IMG/VR virus record: IMGVR_UViG_3300024306_000023
Coordinates: 1-64,000 of that record
DNA: 64,000 nt
Reading direction: 5' to 3' (one strand)
Origin: a virus
Positions 26,287 through 34,364 of the stretch are shown here, piece by piece. A program made the translations under genes and the position numbers. Below the pieces are notes generated by a model. It was not told the DNA's origin and did no database searches. It worked only from the letters and a program-made list of their open reading frames with translations. The first letter of the stretch is position 1; every line of letters begins with the position of its first letter.

Positions 26287-29200
26287 TCAGCTATATTGTG
26301 ATTGAGAATATAAAACTGTATAAGTATTGTTCGCGGTCTTAATAATTACATAAGTATAAACATCAATTCCATTTGCATTACCTGAAGTAATTATATTTCC
26401 ACCATAATATTTTGGTGCTTGGTTAATACCATCAATTTGAACTGTAGCATTATAATATGGAGTAGCACCCTGAGTTGTTATAATAGCAACAGTAGTTGAT
26501 TCACCTACCGAAAGGAAACTATTCAAAGTTTGAGTCGAATTGCCACGGAAATTAATAGTCCAATTACCTTGAGCTTCTGAAGTAAAATAGTAAACATTAT
26601 TATCACCCAAATCAATATTCTGAACTGTTGTTGTAGTCAAAATACCAGAGGTAATTGTCGCAGTTTCAATGATTTCAAAAACTCTTAAAGTTCCATTGAT
26701 TGAAGTGCTTCCTTCAACATAAAGTCCAAATCCAGATTTTGCACTTGTTGTTCCAATACCAATTGGAGTTGATGTATGAACTCCGACTGCATCCGTTCTC
26801 CAAATATCGGAAACATTATAGAGACCAGAACCATCACCACTAAATGAACCAATGAAAGAATTTGAATTGATTTGATTAACCGTAAGATTTATACTTGTAG
26901 TAGAAGTGCTGACAGGGCCAAATCTTCTCCAGTTATTATCGGAGGTATAAACCCATCCCAGAGTTCCACCACTTTCAGGAGTTGCTTGGAAAACAACATC
27001 TCCAGGGTTTCCTGCATTAGATGGAGTTGCAATTCCTACAGTATATTTTCTAGAAATAGTTGCATCACCTTGAATAAAGACCGAACTTGCCTCTAAACCT
27101 TTAGGTGAGGTAGAGGTTAGTTTGTTTGTGAAAACAACTGGTCCATCAAATTTAGAAATAATTTTATTATCAGCACCACCTTCAACACGAATTGCATTAC
27201 TAAAGTTACCCTCAACTGGAGTGATTACATTAAGAGATGGTTGATTAGAAATATCTTCCCCAGTTATTGTTTGAATTGGAGTATCAAAGATTTCTTCCTG
27301 TCCAGTGATTGTACTTAACTTCTTATTACCAGAGTATGAAATACCCTTGTCATTCATTCCAGTGAAGAAGTTGATGCCACCTTCAGACTTAAATGATTGT
27401 GAAATCAATTCTTCCTGTGGCGAAATCTGACGATCCTGACGATCTGGGAATGCAGTTGAATAGTTACCAGGACCATAACCAACATATTCAAAAGTATGTC
27501 CAGAAGCACGAATGATAGAGTGTCTTCTGAATTCAATTGGAGTTGGTTTAATTCTTCTGACCACAGATCCCGCAGTGTGAGATCCACTTAAAGTTCCAAG
27601 AACACCTCTGTATACTGAAACAGTATCACTAGTAACAGTCGATTTAATTCTTACGATTTCATCATTAATTTCAAGATAATCACCAATGTTTAAATCCAAT
27701 CCAGTTACTGGAATTGTAATTGTACCTACAGTAGGTCCTGTAATAGAGGCAGAAAGGGTCGTTGTTACTCTATCATACTTAGTAACTAAACGGCCACCAA
27801 GATTTTCATCGTTTGGAGTAACTGTACCAGCATTTGATGCGATACCACGACGATAAAGATAAATTGATCCAGATCCAACTGGAGATGTGGTTCCGACGCC
27901 AATATTAATTGCAAATGAAGTTAAACTATTAATCTGCTTAACTGTAAAAGATCCATTATAAAGAGAATTGTCAGCTCCACCTAAAGATATTACATTATTA
28001 ACCAATAATCCATGATTATTTGAGGTTGTTACAATTCCAATTCCAGTAGAAGCATTATATGTTAATGAAGAAACTCCTATGGCTTTACCAGTAATAGAAG
28101 CAGATGAATTTCCGAGGATTAATTGATTTAATCCAGATTCAGCAGTAGGAGATATTGGAGAAATAGGAGTAACTTCTACTTGTTTAGAATTTCCTTGTAC
28201 AACACCAGAAACTCTATAAAGAGAATTATAAGACTTATAACCAACAGAGGTTATTCCACTGATTTTAATAATTTCATCAACACTGTTATAAATTGAAGTT
28301 ACACTTACAATACCAGCAGTGTGACCAGAAATAGTAGGAACTCCGGATACCGCAAGTGTATTTCCAACTCCAAATGCACTACCACCATCTATTATCTTAA
28401 TATCAGTAATAGTACCACTATCAACTTTAATTCTAGCAGTAGCATTTTTACCAGTACCAGACTCTCCTATCAATGTTGCATTATAAAAATATTCCGTGCC
28501 TATACCAGTACCATAACCAGAACCACCAGAAATAATACTTAAATTGGTTGCTCTATTCAATCCATGATCAACTGAAGTAAAGATAGTATGAGATGTACCC
28601 ACAGAATCAGAAATAATATTTGTAATACCAACGCCAATATTAAAATCCTTTATTACCTTTTGTATTGTTTCTTTTGTAATACTGTTTTGAGGATCATCAA
28701 TAACTACTTGACCTATTGGATCAGGTAAAGCATACGAAACAGAAGGATCTGGATCAGAAGATGGGTTGTCCCTATTAAGTTGAGGATATAAATTAGTTAC
28801 TGGTTGAAGTAATTTAAGATCAGTAAATGGCGTTACACTTGGGGAGTTAGAAGAATTAATAAGAGTTAAATGATATACACCATCTTGATCATTTTTAATA
28901 TACTTTTTAATTTCTTGAGTTCTATAAATCAAATAAGTATCTTTATATTTTTTTCTTTGGAAATATGGTAATGAAGTATTGCGAATTGATGTATTATTAG
29001 TAAATGTACCTGGATTATCTCCTAAGGCATATCTAAAATGTTTAGAGCTGCTAATACCTGTTACAGTAAATGTACCATTAAAAGCAGAATTTGCAGCTCC
29101 TGCTAAGTTACCTGTACTAGTAACATTTAAAATTTTAACTTGAGATCCTACAGAAAGATCGTGAGGAAGTTCTGTGATGACATCAGCAAAATTTTCTTGC

Positions 29201-31743
29201 CAAGAAGCATTTGCTATAAATCTATTATTTCTTAAATTTGTTACATTTGAAAGAGTTACTGATGATGGATTAAACTGATATCCAATTTCAGTATTTGTTT
29301 TTCCAATTGTAGAATTTGATTCTTGAATGATAAATCCATCAGAAGGAGGTCTAGCTGTTACAGGAGAATCTTTAGGGATAACATAACGAACTCTATAAAG
29401 AGAATCATTCAAGGATCGAGTATCAGATCTACGAGTGATAAATGTTCTTGAAGTTGCTGAACCAAGAACGGCAGATCCAAAACCAACTAATGCGGGATAA
29501 ATGTTATTATCAGTAACTGCAGTACCAACATTTATATACCATGAGTTATTTGAAGTATCATATTGAATTGGATGTCCAATGTCACCCGAATTTTTATCAG
29601 ACACTCTACTTACGACAGTGAGAATACCACCTTTGCTGTTTATGGTAATCTCAGAATCATCAAGAGCATCATTTAAGGTTTGAGCAAGTTTTAATTGATT
29701 TGCAGAAAGTCCAGTAGTAATAGCATAATAGATTTGATTTGGAATGATTCCATCAGGAAGATGTCCATTATTACTAATTACTCTTACAGTTTCTCCATTT
29801 AAGAGCGAATGATTTGTTGTCAAATTAATTATGTTGCTACCAATAGAATTTACTCCACCAGCAACAGCAACACGATATGATTTTTCGGAAGTAATTTCAT
29901 TTCCAGTATATTGAGTATTCGGCATAACAATTCTTGCCGAATATTGAGTCGTAATTCCACTTTGAGATATTAATACATTTAACCTATCTTTTTCTTTTGC
30001 CCCAATCCTATAACCTTCCAAAACATTATCTGGTGGAATTGATTGGTTTGTTTCATTATAAAGATAAAGACGACCAGTTGATGCAACACCAACAGTTTGA
30101 TTAACATCTACAGAAGAAAATTCTAGAGTAGTTTCAGATAACTCTAGTTCTTTTGGTGGAATAACATGAGTAATATATCCAACATCATCTTTTTCATATG
30201 CATTAGCTCTAAATCCAAAAGCAACAAGTGACTTTGCTCCGAAATTGGAGTTTGAATTTGTGATAGATTGGTCTCCACCAGATTCCACCACAAAATGAAG
30301 TGCATAACCAATAGCAAAAACAGAAACTACCTGAATGAAAGAATCGTTAGAACATTTTATATGATAGTTCTCATATTCTGGTTTATATCTGGCAAGAGAA
30401 TCTGTATGAATATTTTCATTTCCACTTACAGTATTATCCTCATATAGTCCAGAAGATGGATTATATTTTACAAAAGCATTATCATCTTTTTGTAGTCCAA
30501 TGCCAGTAAACTGCGCAACGACCATGGATTTAAATCCAGTTGCTTTGCTACCATCAGCGTGCATTCCACACATACCATACACTGATCGCATGGAAATATT
30601 AAAGATATATGGAGATGCTGAAGTAACAGTGTCAACAGAAATATTAAGAGTCGCACCTGTCACAGAAGGAAGAGGTACAACTGGAGGTGTTGAAACTTGA
30701 TATTTAATTTGAGTTGTGCTTACGACTTCACTAACAACATACTGTCCATCATAACCAGAAGATGCAATACCCTCAATTCTAATAGGAGTATCTACATCAA
30801 GACCTAGAGTATTTTGCTCCAGATTTACAGTAATTACATTACTAGAAACAACCCCATCACCAGCTTTAATACTGGTGATGCCAACATTGCCTCCTGTAGA
30901 TCCAACAATACGATATTCGTCAATTTTTGGTTGAATATCTAAGGGAGATCCAGTAACTTCTGGCGGAATCTCTCTTCCACTTGCAGGACCATAGGCAATA
31001 CCAATTTTTTCATAATACAGATCCATATCTGTCTTATTGACAGAATAAGTCAGGAAATTGTCATCAATATTAATATCATTGACACCATCAGCGTACTCAA
31101 AACAAGTTAGTTTGTGGTGAGAAAAGTTAGGTACATAAGTATTTGCAGTGTAATCCTTATAAACTGAACCATTAGGATCTGCATCAAGAATACTAAATTG
31201 CCAGAAGTAACAAATACCAGTTACTTTAAAAATAGCAGATCTTTCAATAGCAGAATTTCTAGGGTCTGGAACATATTTAGGTCTAATTTTTGTTTTTCTT
31301 AAATCTACACCAACAAGAGAAGTTCCTCTTGGTATTATTACGCCACCACTAACACTATTAAACTTATAAAGAATATTGGTATCAGAATTAATATCAAAAT
31401 TTGTAGTAAGATCAAAAGGTTGAAAATCAGTTACAACTTCACCAGATCTAGCACGAAAAGAACCTCCATTTGGGCTTAGTGGAATCCATCCAGGTCTATT
31501 ATCGACAATATGTTCTCCTGGATAAACCATGATTGTGGTTTTTCCAAATCGGTCATTATCTAATCCTCTTTGATAAGAGAATCTTGCGGCTTCAATTAAT
31601 GCCCTCTGAATAGTTTTAAATGGACGAGTTAAACTATTTCCGCGATTTTCTATAGAATCTGTTGAATCACTACTAGAGGGATCGACATACAAAATTTCCC
31701 CTCTAGTATTTTTCAGAAAATTATCAAGACGACTTAATCCCAT
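26287..31743 (-). CDS. Very large virion structural protein with beta-helix N-terminus
   Basis: This 1818-aa protein is the largest gene in the window. The N-terminus (GLSRLDNFLKNTRGEILYVD, then a TRPFKTIQRALIEAARFS helix and TTIMVYPGEHIVDN) matches the DUF1565-like start of right-handed beta-helices. The 500-residue region after it continues with strand-rich segments and a MHADGSKATGFKSMVVAQFTG turn typical of this cyanophage family. The C-terminal 300 residues contain fiber-type elements (KYTVGIATPSNAGNPGDVVF, LYVEGSTSINGTLRVFE) and a small-beta end. It probably forms a fiber or baseplate-attached spike. It has a clear late promoter and starts below a terminator, so it begins a new transcription unit. 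Confidence 0.65.
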   Translation of the reverse strand: MGLSRLDNFLKNTRGEILYVDPSSSDSTDSIENRGNSLTRPFKTIQRALIEAARFSYQRGLDNDRFGKTTIMVYPGEHIVDNRPGWIPLSPNGGSFRARSGEVVTDFQPFDLTTNFDINSDTNILYKFNSVSGGVIIPRGTSLVGVDLRKTKIRPKYVPDPRNSAIERSAIFKVTGICYFWQFSILDADPNGSVYKDYTANTYVPNFSHHKLTCFEYADGVNDINIDDNFLTYSVNKTDMDLYYEKIGIAYGPASGREIPPEVTGSPLDIQPKIDEYRIVGSTGGNVGITSIKAGDGVVSSNVITVNLEQNTLGLDVDTPIRIEGIASSGYDGQYVVSEVVSTTQIKYQVSTPPVVPLPSVTGATLNISVDTVTSASPYIFNISMRSVYGMCGMHADGSKATGFKSMVVAQFTGIGLQKDDNAFVKYNPSSGLYEDNTVSGNENIHTDSLARYKPEYENYHIKCSNDSFIQVVSVFAIGYALHFVVESGGDQSITNSNSNFGAKSLVAFGFRANAYEKDDVGYITHVIPPKELELSETTLEFSSVDVNQTVGVASTGRLYLYNETNQSIPPDNVLEGYRIGAKEKDRLNVLISQSGITTQYSARIVMPNTQYTGNEITSEKSYRVAVAGGVNSIGSNIINLTTNHSLLNGETVRVISNNGHLPDGIIPNQIYYAITTGLSANQLKLAQTLNDALDDSEITINSKGGILTVVSRVSDKNSGDIGHPIQYDTSNNSWYINVGTAVTDNNIYPALVGFGSAVLGSATSRTFITRRSDTRSLNDSLYRVRYVIPKDSPVTARPPSDGFIIQESNSTIGKTNTEIGYQFNPSSVTLSNVTNLRNNRFIANASWQENFADVITELPHDLSVGSQVKILNVTSTGNLAGAANSAFNGTFTVTGISSSKHFRYALGDNPGTFTNNTSIRNTSLPYFQRKKYKDTYLIYRTQEIKKYIKNDQDGVYHLTLINSSNSPSVTPFTDLKLLQPVTNLYPQLNRDNPSSDPDPSVSYALPDPIGQVVIDDPQNSITKETIQKVIKDFNIGVGITNIISDSVGTSHTIFTSVDHGLNRATNLSIISGGSGYGTGIGTEYFYNATLIGESGTGKNATARIKVDSGTITDIKIIDGGSAFGVGNTLAVSGVPTISGHTAGIVSVTSIYNSVDEIIKISGITSVGYKSYNSLYRVSGVVQGNSKQVEVTPISPISPTAESGLNQLILGNSSASITGKAIGVSSLTYNASTGIGIVTTSNNHGLLVNNVISLGGADNSLYNGSFTVKQINSLTSFAINIGVGTTSPVGSGSIYLYRRGIASNAGTVTPNDENLGGRLVTKYDRVTTTLSASITGPTVGTITIPVTGLDLNIGDYLEINDEIVRIKSTVTSDTVSVYRGVLGTLSGSHTAGSVVRRIKPTPIEFRRHSIIRASGHTFEYVGYGPGNYSTAFPDRQDRQISPQEELISQSFKSEGGINFFTGMNDKGISYSGNKKLSTITGQEEIFDTPIQTITGEDISNQPSLNVITPVEGNFSNAIRVEGGADNKIISKFDGPVVFTNKLTSTSPKGLEASSVFIQGDATISRKYTVGIATPSNAGNPGDVVFQATPESGGTLGWVYTSDNNWRRFGPVSTSTTSINLTVNQINSNSFIGSFSGDGSGLYNVSDIWRTDAVGVHTSTPIGIGTTSAKSGFGLYVEGSTSINGTLRVFEIIETATITSGILTTTTVQNIDLGDNNVYYFTSEAQGNWTINFRGNSTQTLNSFLSVGESTTVAIITTQGATPYYNATVQIDGINQAPKYYGGNIITSGNANGIDVYTYVIIKTANNTYTVLYSQSQYS

Positions 31744-31772
31744 CTTATTCGTTTATAAGTTCCGTTATGGAT

Positions 31773-31780
31773 TATTTATC
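31773..31780 (-). promoter_or_regulatory. Late promoter box GATAAATA
   Basis: GATAAATA lies between the terminator of the previous unit and the 1818-aa gene start, ~30 nt upstream of the ATG. This is among the best-placed late boxes in the window. Confidence 0.65.
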
Positions 31781-31784
31781 CAAT

Positions 31785-31812
31785 AAAAAAACCTCTAGTT
31801 ATCCTAGAGGTT
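31785..31812 (-). terminator. Rho-independent terminator after the 67-aa gene
   Basis: The stem ACCTCTAG / CTAGAGGT is followed on the minus strand by a long T tract, ~12 nt past the stop at 31825. Confidence 0.85.
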
Positions 31813-31824
31813 TTATAAAATTAA

Positions 31825-32028
31825 TTATACTTCTTCTTCCTCTTCTTCATCCTCTTGTTTTTGGTCATCTAGAGTGACTCCAAGTTGATCAAGATATTCA
31901 ATGATACCTTGAACTTTGAGAAGTAAATCTCTTTTTGTTGTTAATTTTGTATTTAAAGAATTAATTTCTTCAATAAGAGTGTTTTGCTTTTCAAGCAACT
32001 CTAAAAGATGATTTTGTTGTTCTGACAT
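31825..32028 (-). CDS. Small acidic coiled-coil protein (hypothetical)
   Basis: This is a 67-aa protein with residues 1-50 forming a leucine-rich coiled coil (MSEQQNHLLELLEKQNTLIE) and an acidic tail (DEEEEEEV). It has its own late promoter and its own terminator, i.e. a monocistronic late gene. It is related in size and style to the coiled-coil gene at 2973-3164. No function is recognised. Confidence 0.6.
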   Translation of the reverse strand: MSEQQNHLLELLEKQNTLIEEINSLNTKLTTKRDLLLKVQGIIEYLDQLGVTLDDQKQEDEEEEEEV

Positions 32029-32051
32029 ATCAATTCAACCTATTAAAAATT

Positions 32052-32059
32052 TATTTATC
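32052..32059 (-). promoter_or_regulatory. Late promoter box GATAAATA
   Basis: GATAAATA lies 24 nt upstream of the 67-aa gene, directly after the terminator of the Mom-like gene. Confidence 0.6.
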
Positions 32060-32068
32060 GCATACAAC

Positions 32069-32089
32069 AAAACCTCCATGAGGAGGTTT
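32069..32089 (-). terminator. Terminator after the Mom-like gene
   Basis: The stem AAACCTCC / GGAGGTTT with a TCAT loop (minus strand) is followed by only four T residues. It lies just beyond the stop at 32095. Confidence 0.65.
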
Positions 32090-32094
32090 CGAAG

Positions 32095-32742
32095 TCACAC
32101 GGAAGGGGTTTGGTTTTGTATCGCCTTTAGTATTTTAGCGTCTTCTTCTTTCCATGTCAAGCGTTTTTGTAATCCACTATCAAATACAAGTAAATATCTG
32201 TGCTTTCTACTCCGATCTCTCCATTCACCCTCTTGTCCTTTTATTTTTCCACGAGAGTGTTTAGTTCCGTCTGAATAATAGAAATCTTTTTTTCGATCCG
32301 TGAGACCGTAGTACTTAAAGTTGCAAGCGCGATAAATTGTACCAGAATGGTGATCTGAATCAGCATAAGAAAGGATTGCTTTAACTTCAGTATCTTTCCG
32401 AAATTGTCTAATCGCCTTTGACACAAACCAAGAAGTGATGTTATATTCTCGTGACTGCGTACTAGGGTGGATGCAAAGTCTTGAGAGTTCAAAGAGTCCT
32501 TGTTGTTCGTTTCTTTCAAGTCCAAATGCTCCTTTTGCTATTTCAGGTACTGGTAATCCAGTAAATATACAAACTCCTCGAAGACCGCCAATATTGAGAG
32601 GAGAGAACTCATTTTTCTCAAAGAGTCCATAATTATATCCAGACTTAAAACTTTTGGAAATATCTTTTAAGTAATGATATTGCAATAAAAGATCTTCTGA
32701 TTGTTTCTTTGTTACTTTATCAATGTAGAAGTCGGACTTCAT
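32095..32742 (-). CDS. Mom-like GNAT-fold protein (candidate DNA adenine modifier)
   Basis: This is a 215-aa protein. Features in order: YHYLKDISKSFKSGYNYGL, then NIGGLRGVCIFTGLPVPEIAKG, then ELSRLCIHPSTQSREYNITSWF, AILSYADSDHHSGTIYRACNF and YYGLTDRKKDFYYSDG. The block of HYL, GvcifG.P, ELsRl.i....N..S and SYaD...Hs GtiY.a.nf is the arrangement of the phage Mu Mom family, a GNAT-fold protein that modifies adenine in phage DNA. If so it would protect phage DNA from restriction. The start overlaps the 57-aa gene by 4 nt. The assignment is by pattern recognition; another GNAT activity is possible. Confidence 0.6.
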   Translation of the reverse strand: MKSDFYIDKVTKKQSEDLLLQYHYLKDISKSFKSGYNYGLFEKNEFSPLNIGGLRGVCIFTGLPVPEIAKGAFGLERNEQQGLFELSRLCIHPSTQSREYNITSWFVSKAIRQFRKDTEVKAILSYADSDHHSGTIYRACNFKYYGLTDRKKDFYYSDGTKHSRGKIKGQEGEWRDRSRKHRYLLVFDSGLQKRLTWKEEDAKILKAIQNQTPSV

Positions 32743-32912
32743 TCAGGTTGCTTACACTCTAAAATATATTCCACAGTATTTGCTACATCATTCATAGCAT
32801 CACGAAGGTGTGGTTGTTGTCCAGATTCTTGCTTCAGAATAGGTCTTGAATCATCAGTAAGAATCCAACGCCACTGTTTCATGGACTCACAATACCAAAG
32901 ATTAACTTTCAT
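32739..32912 (-). CDS. Small protein (hypothetical)
   Basis: This 57-aa protein begins MKVNLWYCESMKQWRWIL, with DDSRPILKQESGQQPHLRDAM and a C-terminal ANTVEYILECKQPE helix. A longer in-frame start at 33023 would run through the overlapping 52-aa gene, so the ATG at 32912, which overlaps that gene's stop by 11 nt, is chosen. Function unknown; it is translationally coupled upstream of the Mom-like gene. Confidence 0.55.
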   Translation of the reverse strand: MKVNLWYCESMKQWRWILTDDSRPILKQESGQQPHLRDAMNDVANTVEYILECKQPE

Positions 32913-33060
32913 GTTTGAAGTGCTCCAATTCGACCCAGTTAAGGAGGGTTTGGAATGCACTGATAGAGGCAGGAGTGCAGTTATCTTCCTTAAGTTTTTG
33001 AACATAATATTCAAGTGCTTCAATGACCATTTGACGGTCTTGTTGTGAAATAAGTGACAT
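32902..33060 (-). CDS. Small helical protein (hypothetical)
   Basis: This 52-aa protein begins MSLISQQDRQMVIEALEYYV. Two amphipathic helices are predicted around QKLKEDNCTPASIS. The ATG is at 33060, just downstream of tRNA-Thr, and the stop overlaps the next start. The overlap with the gene below argues that it is real. Function unknown. Confidence 0.5.
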   Translation of the reverse strand: MSLISQQDRQMVIEALEYYVQKLKEDNCTPASISAFQTLLNWVELEHFKHES

Positions 33061-33077
33061 TGGAGTTATAGAACTCA

Positions 33078-33148
33078 AGCCTCTAGACAGAATTGAACTG
33101 TCGTCTCCGCTTTACAAGAGCGGTGCATCACCACAATGCTTTAGAGGC
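33078..33148 (-). tRNA. tRNA-Thr (anticodon UGU)
   Basis: A full cloverleaf can be drawn: acceptor GCCTCTA / TAGAGGC, anticodon stem CCGCT / AGCGG with loop CTTGTAA (anticodon TGT), and a T arm with GTTCAAT. Length is 71 nt. CCA is not encoded. It decodes ACA, a common codon in this AT-rich phage. Confidence 0.9.
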
Positions 33149-33151
33149 AAA

Positions 33152-33421
33152 TTAATCGACAGGCAACATTTCTGGATTTTCCAGTTCAAGTTCAAACATA
33201 AGAGGATGACACTCTTCCAACATCAAATAATATGATGCTTGATAAAGGTCTTCTGGTTCAAATCTTCTTTCGTTATCTGCTAATTTGATTAATTCCAAAT
33301 CGAACATTGATTCGTCTGGAAGGTCATCAAAAGTAAAAGGAATTTGATTTATGAAATACATCAGAACAATTTGGGTTCCGCGATTATACCAAATGTATCT
33401 GGCATCAATACGGTATTTCAT
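33152..33421 (-). CDS. Hypothetical protein between two tRNAs
   Basis: This 89-aa protein begins MKYRIDARYIWYNRGTQIVL. It is acidic (DDLPDESMFDLELIKLADNE) with a hydrophobic C-terminal half. It starts just downstream of a late-like box at 33441-33448 and sits between tRNA-Leu and tRNA-Thr. No family is recognised. Confidence 0.6.
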   Translation of the reverse strand: MKYRIDARYIWYNRGTQIVLMYFINQIPFTFDDLPDESMFDLELIKLADNERRFEPEDLYQASYYLMLEECHPLMFELELENPEMLPVD

Positions 33422-33440
33422 AAAGGTTCCGTACTTTTGT

Positions 33441-33448
33441 TTATTTAG
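33441..33448 (-). promoter_or_regulatory. Late promoter-like box CTAAATAA
   Basis: CTAAATAA lies ~20 nt before the 89-aa gene and just 3' of tRNA-Leu. Confidence 0.4.
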
Positions 33449-33461
33449 AGGTAGAACCTCA

Positions 33462-33545
33462 TAGGAGCGGGGGGAATCGAACCCCCACGGTCATACGACC
33501 AGCAGATTTTAAGTCTGATACGGCTACCAGTTACGTCACGCTCCC
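33462..33545 (-). tRNA. tRNA-Leu (anticodon UAA)
   Basis: This is an 84-nt type II tRNA with a long variable arm. The acceptor GGGAGCG pairs with CGCTCCT (one G-U), the anticodon stem CAGAC / ATCTG flanks TTAAA (anticodon TAA), and the T arm contains GGTTCGATT. CCA is not encoded. Confidence 0.93.
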
Positions 33546-33553
33546 AAAAAAAC

Positions 33554-33757
33554 TTACGCTTGGTAAGTAATAGGATTATACTTGATAAACTCCCAAAATG
33601 TCAACTTCATTTCTTTTTGTGACATTCCGCAGTGTTTTGCTGCTTTAGGGAGATTCCACTTTGCTGTAAAGAGTGCTTCATTTGCTTCTTTTACATTTTC
33701 GGGAGTGGTTTTGACTGGTTCCTCTTTGAGGTCTTTGTATGAAATTTTATAAACCAT
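33554..33757 (-). CDS. Small helical protein (hypothetical)
   Basis: This 67-aa protein begins MVYKISYKDLKEEPVK. Its C-terminal half (NEALFTAKWNLPKAAKHCGM, SQKEMKLTFWEF) reads like a helix-turn-helix, so DNA binding is possible but not demonstrated. The sigma70-like promoter for tRNA-Leu lies inside its last third. Confidence 0.5.
   Translation of the reverse strand: MVYKISYKDLKEEPVKTTPENVKEANEALFTAKWNLPKAAKHCGMSQKEMKLTFWEFIKYNPITYQA
33575..33604 (-). promoter_or_regulatory. Sigma70-like promoter upstream of tRNA-Leu
   Basis: TTGACA, 18-bp spacer, TATAAT on the minus strand. It is embedded in the coding end of the 67-aa gene, ~30 nt before the tRNA 5' end. Confidence 0.6.
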
Positions 33758-33820
33758 ACTTTTTCAAAAAAGTAATAAGGGCAATTTTTACCGGGAAAAT
33801 TTTTGGACCAAAAATGAAAA

Positions 33821-34003
33821 TTAAAGTGGATTTGCGTATGAGAGAGTCTCTTCATCCACTGCAGAACGAACAAACTCTAGCACATTCATAAATTCATCTA
33901 CCGTATCACAGGTCACTTGCTTCTCTGACCCTTCGTTAGAATACAGATACACTGTACGCTTGATAGGGTCCACCACGCAGCGTGAGAGGTACTCGTCTTG
34001 CAT
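33821..34003 (-). CDS. Small protein (hypothetical)
   Basis: This 60-aa acidic protein begins MQDEYLSRCVVDPIKRTVYL, with SNEGSEKQVTCDTVDEFMNVL. It is the first gene below a strong sigma70-like promoter, so early expression is likely. No family is recognised. Confidence 0.55.
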   Translation of the reverse strand: MQDEYLSRCVVDPIKRTVYLYSNEGSEKQVTCDTVDEFMNVLEFVRSAVDEETLSYANPL

Positions 34004-34028
34004 TCGGTCGTCCGTTGATTACCTAGGT

Positions 34029-34057
34029 ACTATAGGACCTTTGGGGTCATGTGTCAA
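34029..34057 (-). promoter_or_regulatory. Sigma70-like (early) promoter
   Basis: TTGACA, 17-bp spacer, TATAGT on the minus strand, ~26 nt upstream of the 60-aa gene. It overlaps the end of the structural gene above. Confidence 0.65.
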
Positions 34058-34364
34058 GGGTTTGTGGACGAGGCAGATCTCTTCTTTCTGCAAAAATCAA
34101 ATAATAAAAATCGGGGGGAAATCCATTTGTATCAATATGAACGGTCAATCCCTGAACTCTTTTAACAATCAATGACTGATTTGCTCCAATAGAAGTCAAA
34201 TGAACAGTTATTGTAGATGGATTAACTAAACCTTCCCATTCGGGAGGAAGATTAATATATTTTTGATTTAAAATACGACCTTGAACAAACAAAAGATGTT
34301 TATCCGTTAATGGTTGTTCGTAATGAAGAGTTTTTGATTCATCTAAAGGATGTTGAAATTTCAT
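34047..34364 (-). CDS. Virion beta-domain protein related to the C-terminus of the 325-aa protein
   Basis: This 105-aa protein begins MKFQHPLDESKTLHYEQPL. The pattern 'inLP.eWe.LV...iTVhLTsIGa.QsLiV..v....v.id...' and the ending YYLIFAERRD closely parallels the C-terminal ~110 residues of the protein at 36421-37398 (LPDYWKELVD, SLTPIGVYQELFV, FVIFAERKD). It is probably a stand-alone copy of that beta domain. It is coupled to the 452-aa gene (4-nt overlap). A structural role is inferred. Confidence 0.55.
   Translation of the reverse strand: MKFQHPLDESKTLHYEQPLTDKHLLFVQGRILNQKYINLPPEWEGLVNPSTITVHLTSIGANQSLIVKRVQGLTVHIDTNGFPPDFYYLIFAERRDLPRPQTLDT

Noticed and set aside
32132-32160. TTGACA-N17-TAAAAT inside the Mom-like gene
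   Set aside because: A terminator lies between it and the next gene, which has its own late box; the match is likely codon-driven.
32912-33023. Longer 94-aa version of the 57-aa gene
   Set aside because: The upstream extension runs through the 52-aa ORF in another frame and has no good start; the ATG at 32912 fits the overlap pattern.
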